DNA of 64,000 bases from Rhodoferax sp. AJA081-3. GTDB taxonomy: Bacteria > Pseudomonadota > Gammaproteobacteria > Burkholderiales > Burkholderiaceae_C. The position numbers and the translations under genes were made by a program. Below the pieces are notes generated by a model. That model searched no databases and was not told the origin of the DNA. It was given only the letters and a program-made list of their open reading frames with translations. This document shows, one piece after another, positions 18,242 through 27,702 of this stretch (within the stretch, counting starts at the first letter, position 1; each line of letters begins with the position of its first letter). Location of the stretch: NCBI RefSeq assembly GCF_017798165.1, contig NZ_CP059068.1, positions 1,364,001 to 1,428,000 on the forward strand, given 5' to 3'.

Positions 18242-18814
18242 ATGTTTGAATTTCTTGGTCTCGGCAAGAACAAGGCCGACAAATCGGCCGATGACCACGG
18301 CCCCGACACCCACCCCCAAACAGTTCAACTCAGCGCCACGCAGATCGAGATGGTGCGCATGACATTGCACGGCGTGCTCAAGCTGCACGGCATTCCCGGC
18401 ACCTGGATCACCGGCGAGGTGGTTCCAGTGCGTATACCGGGCCAGGGTGAGGCCCTGTTGCTGCAACTGGAGGTGCAGCACTGGCACGACGCACTGGTGC
18501 TGCACGCCCCCGCCTTTCAGCAGGCCCTGATGGACGGCTTGCGCCGCTTTGACCCGCAGGCCGACCAGACGCGTTACCTGTTTTCGTGGAAGTTTTCACC
18601 CCAGTGCGGTTGCCCGCATGTCCACCTGCCAGAACCCGATTTCTGGACCACCAGTGAGCGTGTGGTGCTGGCCCCCATAGCGCCCCCTTCGGCCCATACC
18701 CTGGCGGCGCGCGCCCGTGGCACGGCACACATCAGCCTGCCGCAGGACGACCACGACAGCCGGGGTGACGATGACCACGGCTTTGCCCCTACGCAGATCC
18801 ACGACGTTCGCTGA
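18242..18814 (+). CDS. Hypothetical protein with a Cys-X-Cys-X2-His-X-His cluster
   Basis: I do not recognise this 190-residue soluble protein. It begins at ATG 18242 after a CCGGAG site. The core (about 30-130) looks like a mixed alpha/beta domain: SATQIEMVRMTLHGVLKLHG, TWITGEVVPV, and an aromatic strand YLFSWKFSPQ. This is followed by CGCPHVHLPEPDFW, whose two Cys and two His could bind a metal. The C-terminal 45 residues are low-complexity, rich in His and Asp (DDHDSRGDDDHG). No signal peptide or membrane helix is visible. It stands alone between the RND terminator and the fasciclin gene. Confidence 0.6.
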   Translation: MFEFLGLGKNKADKSADDHGPDTHPQTVQLSATQIEMVRMTLHGVLKLHGIPGTWITGEVVPVRIPGQGEALLLQLEVQHWHDALVLHAPAFQQALMDGLRRFDPQADQTRYLFSWKFSPQCGCPHVHLPEPDFWTTSERVVLAPIAPPSAHTLAARARGTAHISLPQDDHDSRGDDDHGFAPTQIHDVR

Positions 18815-19021
18815 GCCGAAAAACTGCACCGTTCCAGCGCTGGGCTGGCGCGCATATTCCGCAATGCGCTATGCGCAATCCCCGCTACACGCCCCATTCA
18901 ATCCATACCATTGAGATCAAATAAATACCTCACAGTTCTCAATGTTACTATTCAGTTCATAAAATTCCATCGCGCCACATTTTTGGCGAACGCAAAACAC
19001 TTAACCGTGATGGAGATTTGT

Positions 19022-19477
19022 ATGAAAAAGCTACTGATTGCATCCGTTCTGACCGTGGGCTTGACACTGTCTGCCCATGCCAAAGACATCGTCGACACCG
19101 CCGTAGCAGCTGGCAGCTTCAAAACGCTGGCGACCGCTTTGGGCGCAGCTGGTTTGGTCGACACGCTCAAGGGCAAAGGACCGTTCACCGTGTTCGCCCC
19201 CACTGACGAGGCATTCGCCAAAATCCCGAAAGCTGATCTTGACGCCCTGCTCAAGGACAAGGCAAAACTCACAGCCGTGCTGACTTACCACGTGGTGCCA
19301 GGCAAGGTCATGGCGGCGGATGTACGCGCGGGGAAGGTCAAGACCGTGCAGGGATCTGAGCTGACGGTGGCGACAGCCGGCGCTGTGACAGTGGATAACG
19401 CCAAAGTCATCAAGACCGACATCGTGGCGGACAACGGTGTCATCCATGTCATCGACAGTGTGATCATGCCCAAATAA
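19022..19477 (+). CDS. Secreted fasciclin (FAS1)-domain protein
   Basis: This 151-residue exported protein is one signal peptide ([20 protein letters not shown]) plus one FAS1 domain. The domain shows the H1 motif [17 protein letters not shown], the central [13 protein letters not shown] and the H2 motif [16 protein letters not shown]. Single-domain bacterial FAS1 proteins mediate adhesion or surface interactions, and their ligands are mostly unknown. ATG 19022 follows a TGGAGAT ribosome site; a longer upstream frame adds only non-conserved residues. The CHI-like gene begins 27 bases later, so the two may be co-transcribed. Confidence 0.9.
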   Translation: MKKLLIASVLTVGLTLSAHAKDIVDTAVAAGSFKTLATALGAAGLVDTLKGKGPFTVFAPTDEAFAKIPKADLDALLKDKAKLTAVLTYHVVPGKVMAADVRAGKVKTVQGSELTVATAGAVTVDNAKVIKTDIVADNGVIHVIDSVIMPK

Positions 19478-19504
19478 TTGGACTGCCACTTGAAGGAGAC
19501 CGCC

Positions 19505-20125
19505 GTGCACATTCCACTCGCGTTTAACCGGCAAACCCGGGCACTGGCTGCAACGGCGGTCTTCTTCATGGTCCTCGCGCCGGCTTCTGCCCAGGCGCAA
19601 TCTACTGCGCCTGGCGTGGTTGAGGCCGCTGCGACCCCGCCAGCCATGCTGATGGCATATGGCAACAGTTGGCAGGCGAAGGGATCGGGGACGCTCCGAT
19701 TCTTCGGGTTCAAGGCATACGACGCAACACTTTGGTTGCCCAATGCCGATGCGGGGCTGAGTTTTGCACGTCCATTTGCCCTGGAGATCCGCTATGCCAC
19801 GTCCGTCAAGGCGCGTGACATTACGAACACTTCACTCATCGAATTGCAGCGCATTGGGCAATCGTCGCCGGAACAAATCGTGGCATGGTCTGGCCTGATG
19901 GAATCCATCTTTGTGGATGTGGTGAGCGGAGACAGGCTTATCGGTGTGCATTTGCCACGCGAAGGCGTGCGCTTCTTCCACAATGGCAAGCTGCTGGGCG
20001 AGTCTTCGGATGTAGCCTTCAGCGAAGCCTTCTTCAAGATCTGGCTGGATCCCAGAACCAAGCGACCTGAATTGCGCACCGCGCTTCTTGGGCAATCCGT
20101 GCGGACCGTGATGAGTCCGAATTAA
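19505..20125 (+). CDS. Exported chalcone-isomerase-like domain protein
   Basis: This 206-residue protein starts at GTG 19505 after AAGGAG. It has a signal peptide ending near ASAQAQ, followed by a CHI-like domain (GSGTLRFFGFKAYDATLWLP, YATSVKARDI, SGDRLIGVHLPREGVRFFHNGKLLGE, FFKIWLDPRTKRPELRTALLG). Bacterial members keep the chalcone-isomerase fold but have no proven isomerase activity, and they may bind lipophilic ligands in the periplasm. Its stop codon overlaps that of the convergent CMD gene. Confidence 0.8.
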   Translation: MHIPLAFNRQTRALAATAVFFMVLAPASAQAQSTAPGVVEAAATPPAMLMAYGNSWQAKGSGTLRFFGFKAYDATLWLPNADAGLSFARPFALEIRYATSVKARDITNTSLIELQRIGQSSPEQIVAWSGLMESIFVDVVSGDRLIGVHLPREGVRFFHNGKLLGESSDVAFSEAFFKIWLDPRTKRPELRTALLGQSVRTVMSPN

Positions 20126-20514
20126 ACCTTGTTGCCTGCACTGACCACTTCATTGGCAGTACGAAACGCCTCCACTGCGGCCGGCACGCCGCAGTAGACG
20201 GTGGCGTGGAGCAACACCTCCTGTATCTCCTCGACCGTGGCGCCGTTGTTCAGCGCGCCACGCACGTGGCCCTTGAGCTCGTTCTGTTTGCCCAGCGCGG
20301 TCAGCATGGCCACGGTTACGAGGCTGCGTGTTTTCAAATCCAGCCCCGGGCGCTGCCACACATCGCCCCAGGCCGCGCGGGTGATGTGCTCTTGTATGGG
20401 CTGGGTAAATGGCGTGGCGTTGGCAAAGGCCGCTGCTACAAAATCTTCACCCATGACCTGTTTGCGGGTGGCCAAACCCAAGTCGTAGGCAGTGGCGGGT
20501 GGTGGTGTTGGCAT
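20122..20514 (-). CDS. Carboxymuconolactone decarboxylase-family protein
   Basis: This 130-residue small alpha-helical protein has the CMD/AhpD fold: RPGLDLKTRSLVTVAMLTALGKQNELKGHVRGALNNGATVEEIQEVLLHATVYCGVPAAVEA. It lacks the CXXC of AhpD, so it is closer to gamma-carboxymuconolactone decarboxylase (PcaC), although PcaC-like orphan proteins often have other roles. The start at 20514 gives MPTPPPATAYDLG. Sequence upstream in frame is not conserved-looking. Its TAA (20122-20124) overlaps the TAA of the CHI-like gene from the other strand. Confidence 0.85.
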   Translation of the reverse strand: MPTPPPATAYDLGLATRKQVMGEDFVAAAFANATPFTQPIQEHITRAAWGDVWQRPGLDLKTRSLVTVAMLTALGKQNELKGHVRGALNNGATVEEIQEVLLHATVYCGVPAAVEAFRTANEVVSAGNKV

Positions 20515-20637
20515 AACAGCGGTGCTCCCAAGCAAAAAACACCATGGTAGCCAAACCCACGGGGGTAACCGTGCGGTCACCTGCAGCTTTGGCGACAAGT
20601 CGTTTAGACTGTATTTACAAAAAAATTGGGAGCCTGC

Positions 20638-23600
20638 ATGCCAGCGAATGCGCCGGAGTTTGGAGCCCCGCCACCCGCCACATTCGAAAGTAGGTCCGCC
20701 TCCGCATCGGAGGCTCGGCAACTGTTGTGGCTGGCGGCGGCAGTGGTTGTGGTGACGGCTTGCCTGGTCGCCCTGGCATTGGCCTACCTGCGGGCCGAGG
20801 CTATTGATACCAGCGAACGCCTGACGGAATCCTTTGCCCAGGTCATAGAAGAACAAACCACCCGCACCCTGCAGTCGGTAGACCAGAACCTGCAGATCAC
20901 CGCTACCCGCCTGGCGCAGATGGAACAGCTGGGCACTCTGAATGAGGAAACTGCACGGCAGTTGCTGCGCCAGCAGTTGCAATCCATGCCCTTTGCCCGG
21001 GTGTTGTGGGTGACCGACGCGCAAGGCCGTCTGCTGCACGAAACCGGCGAGGGCCACAACGGCACCGATCTATCGGACACCGCCTATTTCAAGGCCCTGC
21101 AGGCCGCGCCCCAGACGCCGTTTCTGGTGGCGGCACCGGTCAAGAGCAAGTTGGACGGGTTTTGGCTGATTCCTGCGGCACGCCCCCTCCTGGCTGCGGA
21201 CGGCAGCTTTGCCGGCACCATCGTCGCCTCGATCAACCCCCTGTTTTTTGACAAGCTCTGGCAGTCCATAGACCTGGGTGTTGGCGGCTCGGTATCGCTC
21301 TTGCGTAAAGACGGCGTGATGATGATGCGCAGCCCCTTCCATGAACCCAGCATGGGCAAAAACTTTGGCAGCGGTCTGGTGTTTACCGACTACCTGCCCA
21401 AAACCCCGTCGGGCCATCTGCAGAACGTCAGCACCATCGATGGTGTGAGCCGCCTGTTCGCCTACCGCACGCTGTCAGCACAGCCTGACTTCGTGGTGGT
21501 GGTCGGGCAGTCTTTTGACCGCGTATTGCAGGCCTGGAAACGCCTGGCCGTCTTGGTCGGCGGTATCTGGCTGGCCGCGGCCGTGGGTGGCCTGGTGTTG
21601 TGCCGGTTTCTGGGCCGGGCCTGGCGGCAAAGGGCCCAGGTGCAGGCGCAGGCGGTGCAAGCGGCTGAACGGCTGCGCCTGGCCACCGACGCGGTTGGCG
21701 TCGGCATTTGGGATTGGGATGTGAGCCGCGCCGACCAGTGGTATGCCAGCCCCACCTACTTCACGATGCTGGGTTACGACCCGCAAGAGGGCCTGGCCGA
21801 CCGTGCCCAATGGCTGGCACGCCTGCACCCGGATGACCGTGCGCCGGTGAACACCCGCATACAGGCCGTGCTGGCCGGGGATGACGTGCCCTACCACTAT
21901 GAGGCCCGCATGCTGCATGCCGATGGCAGCTACCGCTGGATCAGTGTGGCCGGGCGTGTGCTGGCGCGTGATGCCAACGGCAAGGCCACCCGCCTGATCG
22001 GTGTGCGCCAGGACATCACCGACCGCAAACAGGCCGAAGCCGCACTGCGCCTGAGTGAAGAAAACCTGTCCATCACCCTGCAATCCATTGGTGATGCGGT
22101 GATCGCCACCGACGCCACCGGCAACATCACCCGCATGAACGCAACCGCCGAGCGGTTGACGGCATGCCCCCTGCCAGAGGCCCTGGGCCGCCCGCTAACC
22201 GAGGTGTTTCGTATCGTGAACGCCCAAACGCGGGCCCCGGCAATCGACCCCGTCCACCTGGTCATGGAAAAAGGCGAGGTGGTGGGCCTGGCCAACCACA
22301 CGGCACTGCTGGCCCGCGACGGCCAGGAGTACCAGATCTTCGACAGCGCCGCCCCCATACGCGACCGCACGGGCGACATTGTGGGTGTGGTGCTGGTCTT
22401 CAGCGATGTGACCGAGCAATACCGGGTGCGCGAAGCGCTGGCCCACAGCGAGACCCGTTACCGCGCCCTGTTTGAATACGCCCCGGACGGCATACTGATT
22501 GCCGATGCCAACAGCACCTACCTGGACGCCAATGCCAGCGCCTGCCGCATGCTGGGCTACACCCGAAGTGAGCTGATCGGCCTGCACGCATCCGACATCG
22601 TCATCCCTGCCGAGGTGCCCCACATCGATGCGGCACTGGACAGCATCCACATGCAAGACGACTACCACCGGGAGTGGCAGTTCCGGCGCAAAAATGGCAG
22701 CGTGTTCTCGGCCGAAGTCATGGCCACCCAAATGCCCGATGGCAACCTGATGGGCATGCTGCGCGATGTGTCGGAGCGCAAGCGCGCAGAGGCCGCGCTA
22801 CGCGAGGCCGTGGTGCACACCCAGACCATTCTGGACAACATTGTGGATGGCGTGGTCACCTTCGACGACCGGGGCGTGGTGGAGTCCTTCAACCTGGCAG
22901 CCAGCGCCATATTTGGCTACGCGCCACAGCACATCATCGGGCGCAACGCGGCGCTGCTGATACACGACCCTGATTCACACTTTGAAGAAGACTACCTGCG
23001 CCACCGCTTCAGCTCCGAGCGGCCCAGGCCCGCCAACATCTCACGCGAAGTACAGGGCCGGCGCAAGGACGGCGAACTGTTCCCCGTACACCTGTCGGTG
23101 TCGCGCATTTTCAGGAACGGCCAGGCCCATCTGATCGCCATCGTGCGGGACATCACCCAACAACGGCACGACGAAGAAGAGATCCGCCGCCTGGCGTTCT
23201 TCGACCCCCTCACCGGCCTGCCCAACCGCCGGTTGCTGATGGACCGGCTCAAGCAGGCCATGGTGACATCGGCCCGCACCGGCAAACACGGCGCGCTGAT
23301 GTTTTTGGACCTGGACCACTTCAAACTGCTCAACGACACGCAGGGCCACGACGTGGGCGACCTGCTGCTGCAACAAACCGCCACCCGCCTGACGGACTGT
23401 GTGCGCGATGGTGACAGCGTAGCCCGGTTGGGAGGTGACGAATTTGTGGTGTTGCTCGAAGCCCTGAGCGCGAACAGCCGCGAGGCCGCCACCCAGGCCG
23501 AGTCGGTGGCCACCAAGTTGCTGGAGGCTTTTAAAACGCCCTACAGCCTGAACAAGTACAGCCACGAGGGGACCACCAGCATTGGCATTGTGGTGTTCAT

Positions 23601-24471
23601 GGGTGAATATGACTCCATGGACGATTTGCTCAAAAAGGCCGATCTGGCCATGTACCAGGGCAAGTCTGCCGGGCGCAACACCGCGCGGTTTTTTGACCCC
23701 ACCATGCAAGCCGCCGTGGCCGAACACGATGCCCGGGAGAAAGACCTGCGCCGCGGCATCGCCATGCGGGAGTTTGTGCTGCACTACCAGATACAGGTCA
23801 ACGACAAGGGACAGACCATAGGTGCCGAAGCGCTGGTGCGCTGGAACCACGGCCGCAAAGGCATGGTGGCGCCCGGTCAATTCATCGCGCTGGCCGAGCA
23901 AACCGGGCTGATACTGGCTCTGGGCCAGGAGGTACTGGAGACCGCCTGCGCACAACTGGTGGCCTGGGCCAAACAACCCGACAAGGCGCATTGGACCCTG
24001 GCCGTGAACGTGAGCGCTTCGCAGTTTGCACAGAACAGTTTTGTGGACAACGTGTCACGCGCGCTGGCACAGGCCGGCGCCAACCCCAAGCTGCTGAAGC
24101 TGGAGCTGACCGAGAGCATTCTGGTGCACGACATAGAAGACGTCATCGTCAAAATGACCGCCCTGCAGGCCCTGGGCGTGGGCTTCTCGCTGGACGATTT
24201 CGGCACGGGGTATTCGTCGCTGTCGTACCTGAAGCGGCTACCGCTGGACCAGTTGAAGATCGACCAGTCTTTTGTGCGCGATGTGTTGACCGACCCCAGC
24301 GATGCCGTCATCGCCCGCACCATCCTGGCGCTGGGGCATAGCCTGGGCTTGTCCGTGATTGCCGAGGGTGTGGAGACCGAGGGGCAACACGCGTTTCTGA
24401 TGGAAGCGGGGTGTGATGCGTTCCAGGGATATTACTTTGGACGGCCTGGGCCGGCGGAGGCTTTGGGGTAA
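20638..24471 (+). CDS. Multi-PAS GGDEF-EAL cyclic-di-GMP enzyme with periplasmic sensor
   Basis: This 1277-residue inner-membrane protein has two membrane helices (about 25-48 and 300-320) enclosing a Cache-like periplasmic sensor. Four PAS domains follow (about 345-460, 470-590, 600-710, 720-845), then a GGDEF domain with intact GGDEF at 932-936 and an EAL domain with EAL at 1064-1066. The inhibitory RXXD site (RDGD) sits just before GGDEF. The EAL half keeps LELTES, DDFGTGYSS, KIDQSFV and AEGVET, so both synthesis and hydrolysis of cyclic-di-GMP look possible. The start is ATG 20638 with GGAG 6 bases upstream. It is monocistronic, followed 49 bases later by the S9 peptidase gene. Confidence 0.92.
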   Translation: MPANAPEFGAPPPATFESRSASASEARQLLWLAAAVVVVTACLVALALAYLRAEAIDTSERLTESFAQVIEEQTTRTLQSVDQNLQITATRLAQMEQLGTLNEETARQLLRQQLQSMPFARVLWVTDAQGRLLHETGEGHNGTDLSDTAYFKALQAAPQTPFLVAAPVKSKLDGFWLIPAARPLLAADGSFAGTIVASINPLFFDKLWQSIDLGVGGSVSLLRKDGVMMMRSPFHEPSMGKNFGSGLVFTDYLPKTPSGHLQNVSTIDGVSRLFAYRTLSAQPDFVVVVGQSFDRVLQAWKRLAVLVGGIWLAAAVGGLVLCRFLGRAWRQRAQVQAQAVQAAERLRLATDAVGVGIWDWDVSRADQWYASPTYFTMLGYDPQEGLADRAQWLARLHPDDRAPVNTRIQAVLAGDDVPYHYEARMLHADGSYRWISVAGRVLARDANGKATRLIGVRQDITDRKQAEAALRLSEENLSITLQSIGDAVIATDATGNITRMNATAERLTACPLPEALGRPLTEVFRIVNAQTRAPAIDPVHLVMEKGEVVGLANHTALLARDGQEYQIFDSAAPIRDRTGDIVGVVLVFSDVTEQYRVREALAHSETRYRALFEYAPDGILIADANSTYLDANASACRMLGYTRSELIGLHASDIVIPAEVPHIDAALDSIHMQDDYHREWQFRRKNGSVFSAEVMATQMPDGNLMGMLRDVSERKRAEAALREAVVHTQTILDNIVDGVVTFDDRGVVESFNLAASAIFGYAPQHIIGRNAALLIHDPDSHFEEDYLRHRFSSERPRPANISREVQGRRKDGELFPVHLSVSRIFRNGQAHLIAIVRDITQQRHDEEEIRRLAFFDPLTGLPNRRLLMDRLKQAMVTSARTGKHGALMFLDLDHFKLLNDTQGHDVGDLLLQQTATRLTDCVRDGDSVARLGGDEFVVLLEALSANSREAATQAESVATKLLEAFKTPYSLNKYSHEGTTSIGIVVFMGEYDSMDDLLKKADLAMYQGKSAGRNTARFFDPTMQAAVAEHDAREKDLRRGIAMREFVLHYQIQVNDKGQTIGAEALVRWNHGRKGMVAPGQFIALAEQTGLILALGQEVLETACAQLVAWAKQPDKAHWTLAVNVSASQFAQNSFVDNVSRALAQAGANPKLLKLELTESILVHDIEDVIVKMTALQALGVGFSLDDFGTGYSSLSYLKRLPLDQLKIDQSFVRDVLTDPSDAVIARTILALGHSLGLSVIAEGVETEGQHAFLMEAGCDAFQGYYFGRPGPAEALG

Positions 24472-24520
24472 ACCGCGCTTAGGATACCGGTCTACCGCAG
24501 TCCTCTTTTTCTGGAGACCC

Positions 24521-26587
24521 ATGCCCGCTTCCAAACACCCCATCACCATAGCCGACCTCTGGTCCCTCAAACGCCTGGGCACCGGTAGCCTGTCGCCAGA
24601 CGGCCAGTGGACCTGCGCCACCGTCACCAGTTACGACATGAAAAAAAACGAGAGCAGCACACAGCTGTGGCTGCTCTCTACCGATGGCAAGACGCAGCGC
24701 CAACTCACACGCGGCAAGCGCGATGGCGATCCACAGTGGTCGCCCGATGGCAAATGGATTGCCTTCGTCTCCAAACGCGGCGAGGGCAAAGACGCCGATG
24801 CCGCCGGGCAGATCTACCTGATTGCGCCCGATGGTGGCGAGGCCCGCCGCGTGGCGCAACTGGCCACGGGCGTGAGCGCCCTGCGCTGGTTCCCCGACAG
24901 CAAACGCCTGGCCTTTGTGTCCTGGGTCTGGCCCGAGCTGACCACACAGGCTGCGCAAGAGAAAAAATTCAAGGAGGACAAAGACGATAAGGTTCAGGCC
25001 ACGGTGGTGGAGCACAATCACTACCGCTACTGGGACCACTGGTTTGCCCGCGGCCGCAAGCCGCATATCCATGTGGTGGACATCCCCAGCAAAGGCGGCA
25101 ACGGCAAAATCCGCGACCTGTTTGCCGGTACTGCGTTCCACCTGCCGCAGCAGGAGCCCGATGCCGCGCTGTTTGACATCAGCCCCGATGGCAAGGAGTT
25201 GGCGTTCACCTTTGACGCCAACCCCGACCCGCGCGATTTTTCATTCACCGACATCGTGGCCATGGATGTGAAGACGGGCAAGACCACCACGCTGACCACA
25301 CGCGACAAGGCATTGGCCCAGTTTGCGTTTGAAGGCCCACGTTATTCACCCGACGGCAAGTACCTTGCCTTTGTGGGCTGCGACTTCACCCATCAACACA
25401 ACGAACAGAACCGCGCCTGGCTGTTGGAACGCAAAACCAAAAAACCAATCCCCTGGAGCACCACCTGGGACCGCGGCGTCAACGGCCCGCTGCATTGGGC
25501 AGCCGCCAGCGATGCGGTGTACTTCACCGCCGAGCATGGCGTGGCACAACCCATCTGGCGCCTGGCCGTGGATGCGAAGGTGCCCACCGAAGTGTTGCGC
25601 GGCCCCGGTGAAGGCGGCACAGCAGGCGACCTGCGCATCAGCGCCAATGGCAAGACACTGGTGTACGCGCGCTCCAGCATGCTGCACCCACCCACGCTGC
25701 TGGCCTGCAATGCCGATGGCTCCGGTGAACGCGCCATTGAGAAGTTCAACTCCAAGCTGATGGCTGGACTGCAGATGGGCGACGCTCGGTCGGTAGAGGT
25801 TGCAGGCTTTGATGGCGACACAGTCCAAATGTGGATCGTCTCGCCGCCGGGCTACACCGCCAACACTAAGAAGAAGTGGCCGCTGATGCAAGTCATCCAC
25901 GGCGGGCCGCACACCTGCTGGAGCGACACCTGGCACTGGCGCTGGAACATGCAGATGTTTGCCGCCAGCGGGTATGTCACCTGCGCGGTGAACTACCACG
26001 GCTCCAGCGGCTTTGGGCAAAAGTTTCTGTCCAGCATCAACGGCGACTGGGGCCGCCGCGAGATGGCCGATGTGGAAGCCGGCACCGACTACATGTTGGC
26101 CACCAGCACCATCGACGCCAAGCGCATGGTCGCCACCGGCGGCAGTTATGGCGGCTACATGGTGGCCTACATGAATGGCAACCTGCCCGCCAAGCGTTAC
26201 CAGGCGTATGTGTGCCACGCAGGCTGTTACGACTGGGTGTCGATGATGGGATCAGACGGTTATTTCTGGTTTGGCCACGAACTCGGCGCTTTCCACTGGG
26301 ACGACGAAGCCCGCGTGATGAAACAGTCGCCCCACCACTACGCGCAGAACTTCAACACCCCCACGCTGGTGATGCACGGCGAGCTGGACTACCGCGTGCC
26401 CTACTACCAGGGCCTGGCCTACTACAACACCCTGCGCGCGCGCGGCATACCGTCGCGCCTGGTGTTTTTCCCGGATGAGAACCACTGGATTTTGAAGCCA
26501 CAGAACTCCAAGCTTTGGTATGCGGAGTTCACCGGGTGGTGTGACCGGTATACGAAGGGTAAGGGGTCATCTAAGTTGGTGAAATAG
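24521..26587 (+). CDS. S9-family prolyl-oligopeptidase-type peptidase
   Basis: This 688-residue serine peptidase is of the acylaminoacyl/dipeptidyl-peptidase type. The N-terminal half is a beta-propeller with repeated DGK/SPDG blades (SLSPDGQWT, QWSPDGKWIAF, DISPDGKELAF, RYSPDGKYLAF). The C-terminal alpha/beta hydrolase has the nucleophile in GGSYGGYM (Ser542), an Asp in GELDYRVPYYQ and the His in DENHWI. No signal peptide is visible, so it is probably cytoplasmic and trims short or N-blocked peptides. ATG 24521 follows CTGGAGACCC. The interspersed repeat begins 1 base after the stop. Confidence 0.92.
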   Translation: MPASKHPITIADLWSLKRLGTGSLSPDGQWTCATVTSYDMKKNESSTQLWLLSTDGKTQRQLTRGKRDGDPQWSPDGKWIAFVSKRGEGKDADAAGQIYLIAPDGGEARRVAQLATGVSALRWFPDSKRLAFVSWVWPELTTQAAQEKKFKEDKDDKVQATVVEHNHYRYWDHWFARGRKPHIHVVDIPSKGGNGKIRDLFAGTAFHLPQQEPDAALFDISPDGKELAFTFDANPDPRDFSFTDIVAMDVKTGKTTTLTTRDKALAQFAFEGPRYSPDGKYLAFVGCDFTHQHNEQNRAWLLERKTKKPIPWSTTWDRGVNGPLHWAAASDAVYFTAEHGVAQPIWRLAVDAKVPTEVLRGPGEGGTAGDLRISANGKTLVYARSSMLHPPTLLACNADGSGERAIEKFNSKLMAGLQMGDARSVEVAGFDGDTVQMWIVSPPGYTANTKKKWPLMQVIHGGPHTCWSDTWHWRWNMQMFAASGYVTCAVNYHGSSGFGQKFLSSINGDWGRREMADVEAGTDYMLATSTIDAKRMVATGGSYGGYMVAYMNGNLPAKRYQAYVCHAGCYDWVSMMGSDGYFWFGHELGAFHWDDEARVMKQSPHHYAQNFNTPTLVMHGELDYRVPYYQGLAYYNTLRARGIPSRLVFFPDENHWILKPQNSKLWYAEFTGWCDRYTKGKGSSKLVK

Positions 26588-26588
26588 C

Positions 26589-26645
26589 TTGCTATAGACT
26601 TGATAGCTATACAACTATATTTTTCGGGGGCTAGAGGCATATTTC
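26589..26645 (+). repeat. Interspersed GGGGGCTAGAGG repeat, copy A
   Basis: TTGCTAT, a TAGCTAT core (26604-26610) and the conserved end CGGGGGCTAGAGGCATATTT start directly after the S9 peptidase stop. Three other clear copies lie in the window: 34521-34579 (reversed), 49992-50051 and 59511-59568 (reversed). Confidence 0.75.
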
Positions 26646-26671
26646 GTCACTAGCGCTCTGGCTCTGGGGCT

Positions 26672-26750
26672 GCAGAGTTTGGAGCCGGGGTCCGCGCCTC
26701 ATGGTGTAAAACGCCCACAAATCGGCGCGGACCCCGGCTCCAAACTCTGC
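26672..26750. repeat. Perfect 27-bp inverted repeat with a 25-base loop
   Basis: The left arm at 26672-26698 begins GCAGAGTTTGGAGCC and ends GTCCGCGCC. The right arm at 26724-26750 is its exact reverse complement. The loop, 26699-26723, is AT-richer. There is no U-tract after either arm. It could be a bidirectional terminator, a mobile palindromic element or the source of a structured RNA. Confidence 0.8.
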
Positions 26751-26836
26751 GCGGGGCGGTGCGGGATTGCGGCGCGTGTTGGGGGTCAGGGTTTCGATCT
26801 GAATTGCTTTGGACATTGAGTTGTTAGGATTCACAA

Positions 26837-27109
26837 ATGCACTTTTCGCGTCGTGAGAGAGCTTTCCTGACGGGGGTTTTGGTTGTTTCCTGCCTCTTGG
26901 GCGGACTCGCAGGCTATGCTGCCTTGACCGATGAACTGCACCTGCAGTCTTGCGGGGGTGTTTTAGATGAGGACGTGCAGACTGTGATGTGGCACAACAC
27001 TTGGACCACTGGCATTACATTTTTGGGGTTTGCTCTCATCGCCTTTTTCACCGTGGGAATAGTGCCGGTGATCCTGCGACGACTTCTCTCCAAAATGGGC
27101 GGGGCGTGA
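26837..27109 (+). CDS. Small two-helix membrane protein, unknown
   Basis: I do not recognise this 90-residue protein. It has two hydrophobic helices (about 10-32 and 58-80) separated by a 25-residue polar loop with one Cys and acidic residues (SCGGVLDEDVQTVMWHN). A basic C-terminal end RRLLSKMGGA suggests that both ends are cytoplasmic. It starts at ATG 26837, between a long hairpin and a GNAT gene. The 100 bases before the GNAT gene show nothing clear. Confidence 0.5.
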   Translation: MHFSRRERAFLTGVLVVSCLLGGLAGYAALTDELHLQSCGGVLDEDVQTVMWHNTWTTGITFLGFALIAFFTVGIVPVILRRLLSKMGGA

Positions 27110-27210
27110 TGCCTGTCAGTTGGCTCCACAACGGCGGCGTTCGTTCCTGCATTTCTTTACAGTTGGGTACGCGGTTGTGGGCCACCCACGCTGGCCGACA
27201 CTTGCCTTAA

Positions 27211-27678
27211 ATGAGTTTGTTTCTACGCGCCGCCACACTTGCCGATGCGCCAGCCGTCGCCGATGTCTACCTATCGTCTAGGGCCACGTTTCTTGCCTAC
27301 GCACCTCTTGCGCACAGCGAAGCGGATATTCGCCTGTGGATCGAGTCAAAACTAATCCCTGACGCATCCGTCACCGTTGCCCAGGTTGGTGGTGAGGTCG
27401 TTGGGTTTGTGGCAACGGCCATCGATGGTCCGCTGTTGTGGCTTGATCAACTATATGTTCGACCGGACTCGGTCGGCTTGGGTTTGGGTAGCAAACTGCT
27501 GGAGCATGCACTGGCAGGTGTCACGCAGCCAGTTCGCCTCTACACGTTCCAGGCCAACGCCGGTGCCAGGCGCTTCTACGAGCGGTATGGCTTCAAACCA
27601 GTGGAGTTCTCGGACGGGCAGTCCAATGAAGAAAAATGCCCCGATGTTCTGTATGAACGCGCAGAGCATCCAGCCTGA
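27211..27678 (+). CDS. GNAT-family N-acetyltransferase
   Basis: The 155-residue product has the GNAT fold: an N-terminal FLRAATLADAPAVADVYLSSR, a strand VGFVATAIDGPLLWLDQLYVRPDSVGLGLGSKLLEHAL that includes the acetyl-CoA pyrophosphate loop (VGLGLGSKLL, about 92-101), and FQANAGARRFYERYGFKPVE. It transfers an acetyl group from acetyl-CoA to an amine; the substrate is unknown. It is convergent with the EAL gene, whose stop is 24 bases away. Confidence 0.85.
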   Translation: MSLFLRAATLADAPAVADVYLSSRATFLAYAPLAHSEADIRLWIESKLIPDASVTVAQVGGEVVGFVATAIDGPLLWLDQLYVRPDSVGLGLGSKLLEHALAGVTQPVRLYTFQANAGARRFYERYGFKPVEFSDGQSNEEKCPDVLYERAEHPA

Positions 27679-27702
27679 GCAACTACCCTCCGCAACCAGA
27701 CA

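Noticed and set aside
26631..26834. 67-aa minus-strand frame across the 27-bp inverted repeat
   Set aside because: It is made mostly of the palindromic repeat and has no convincing ribosome site; probably spurious.
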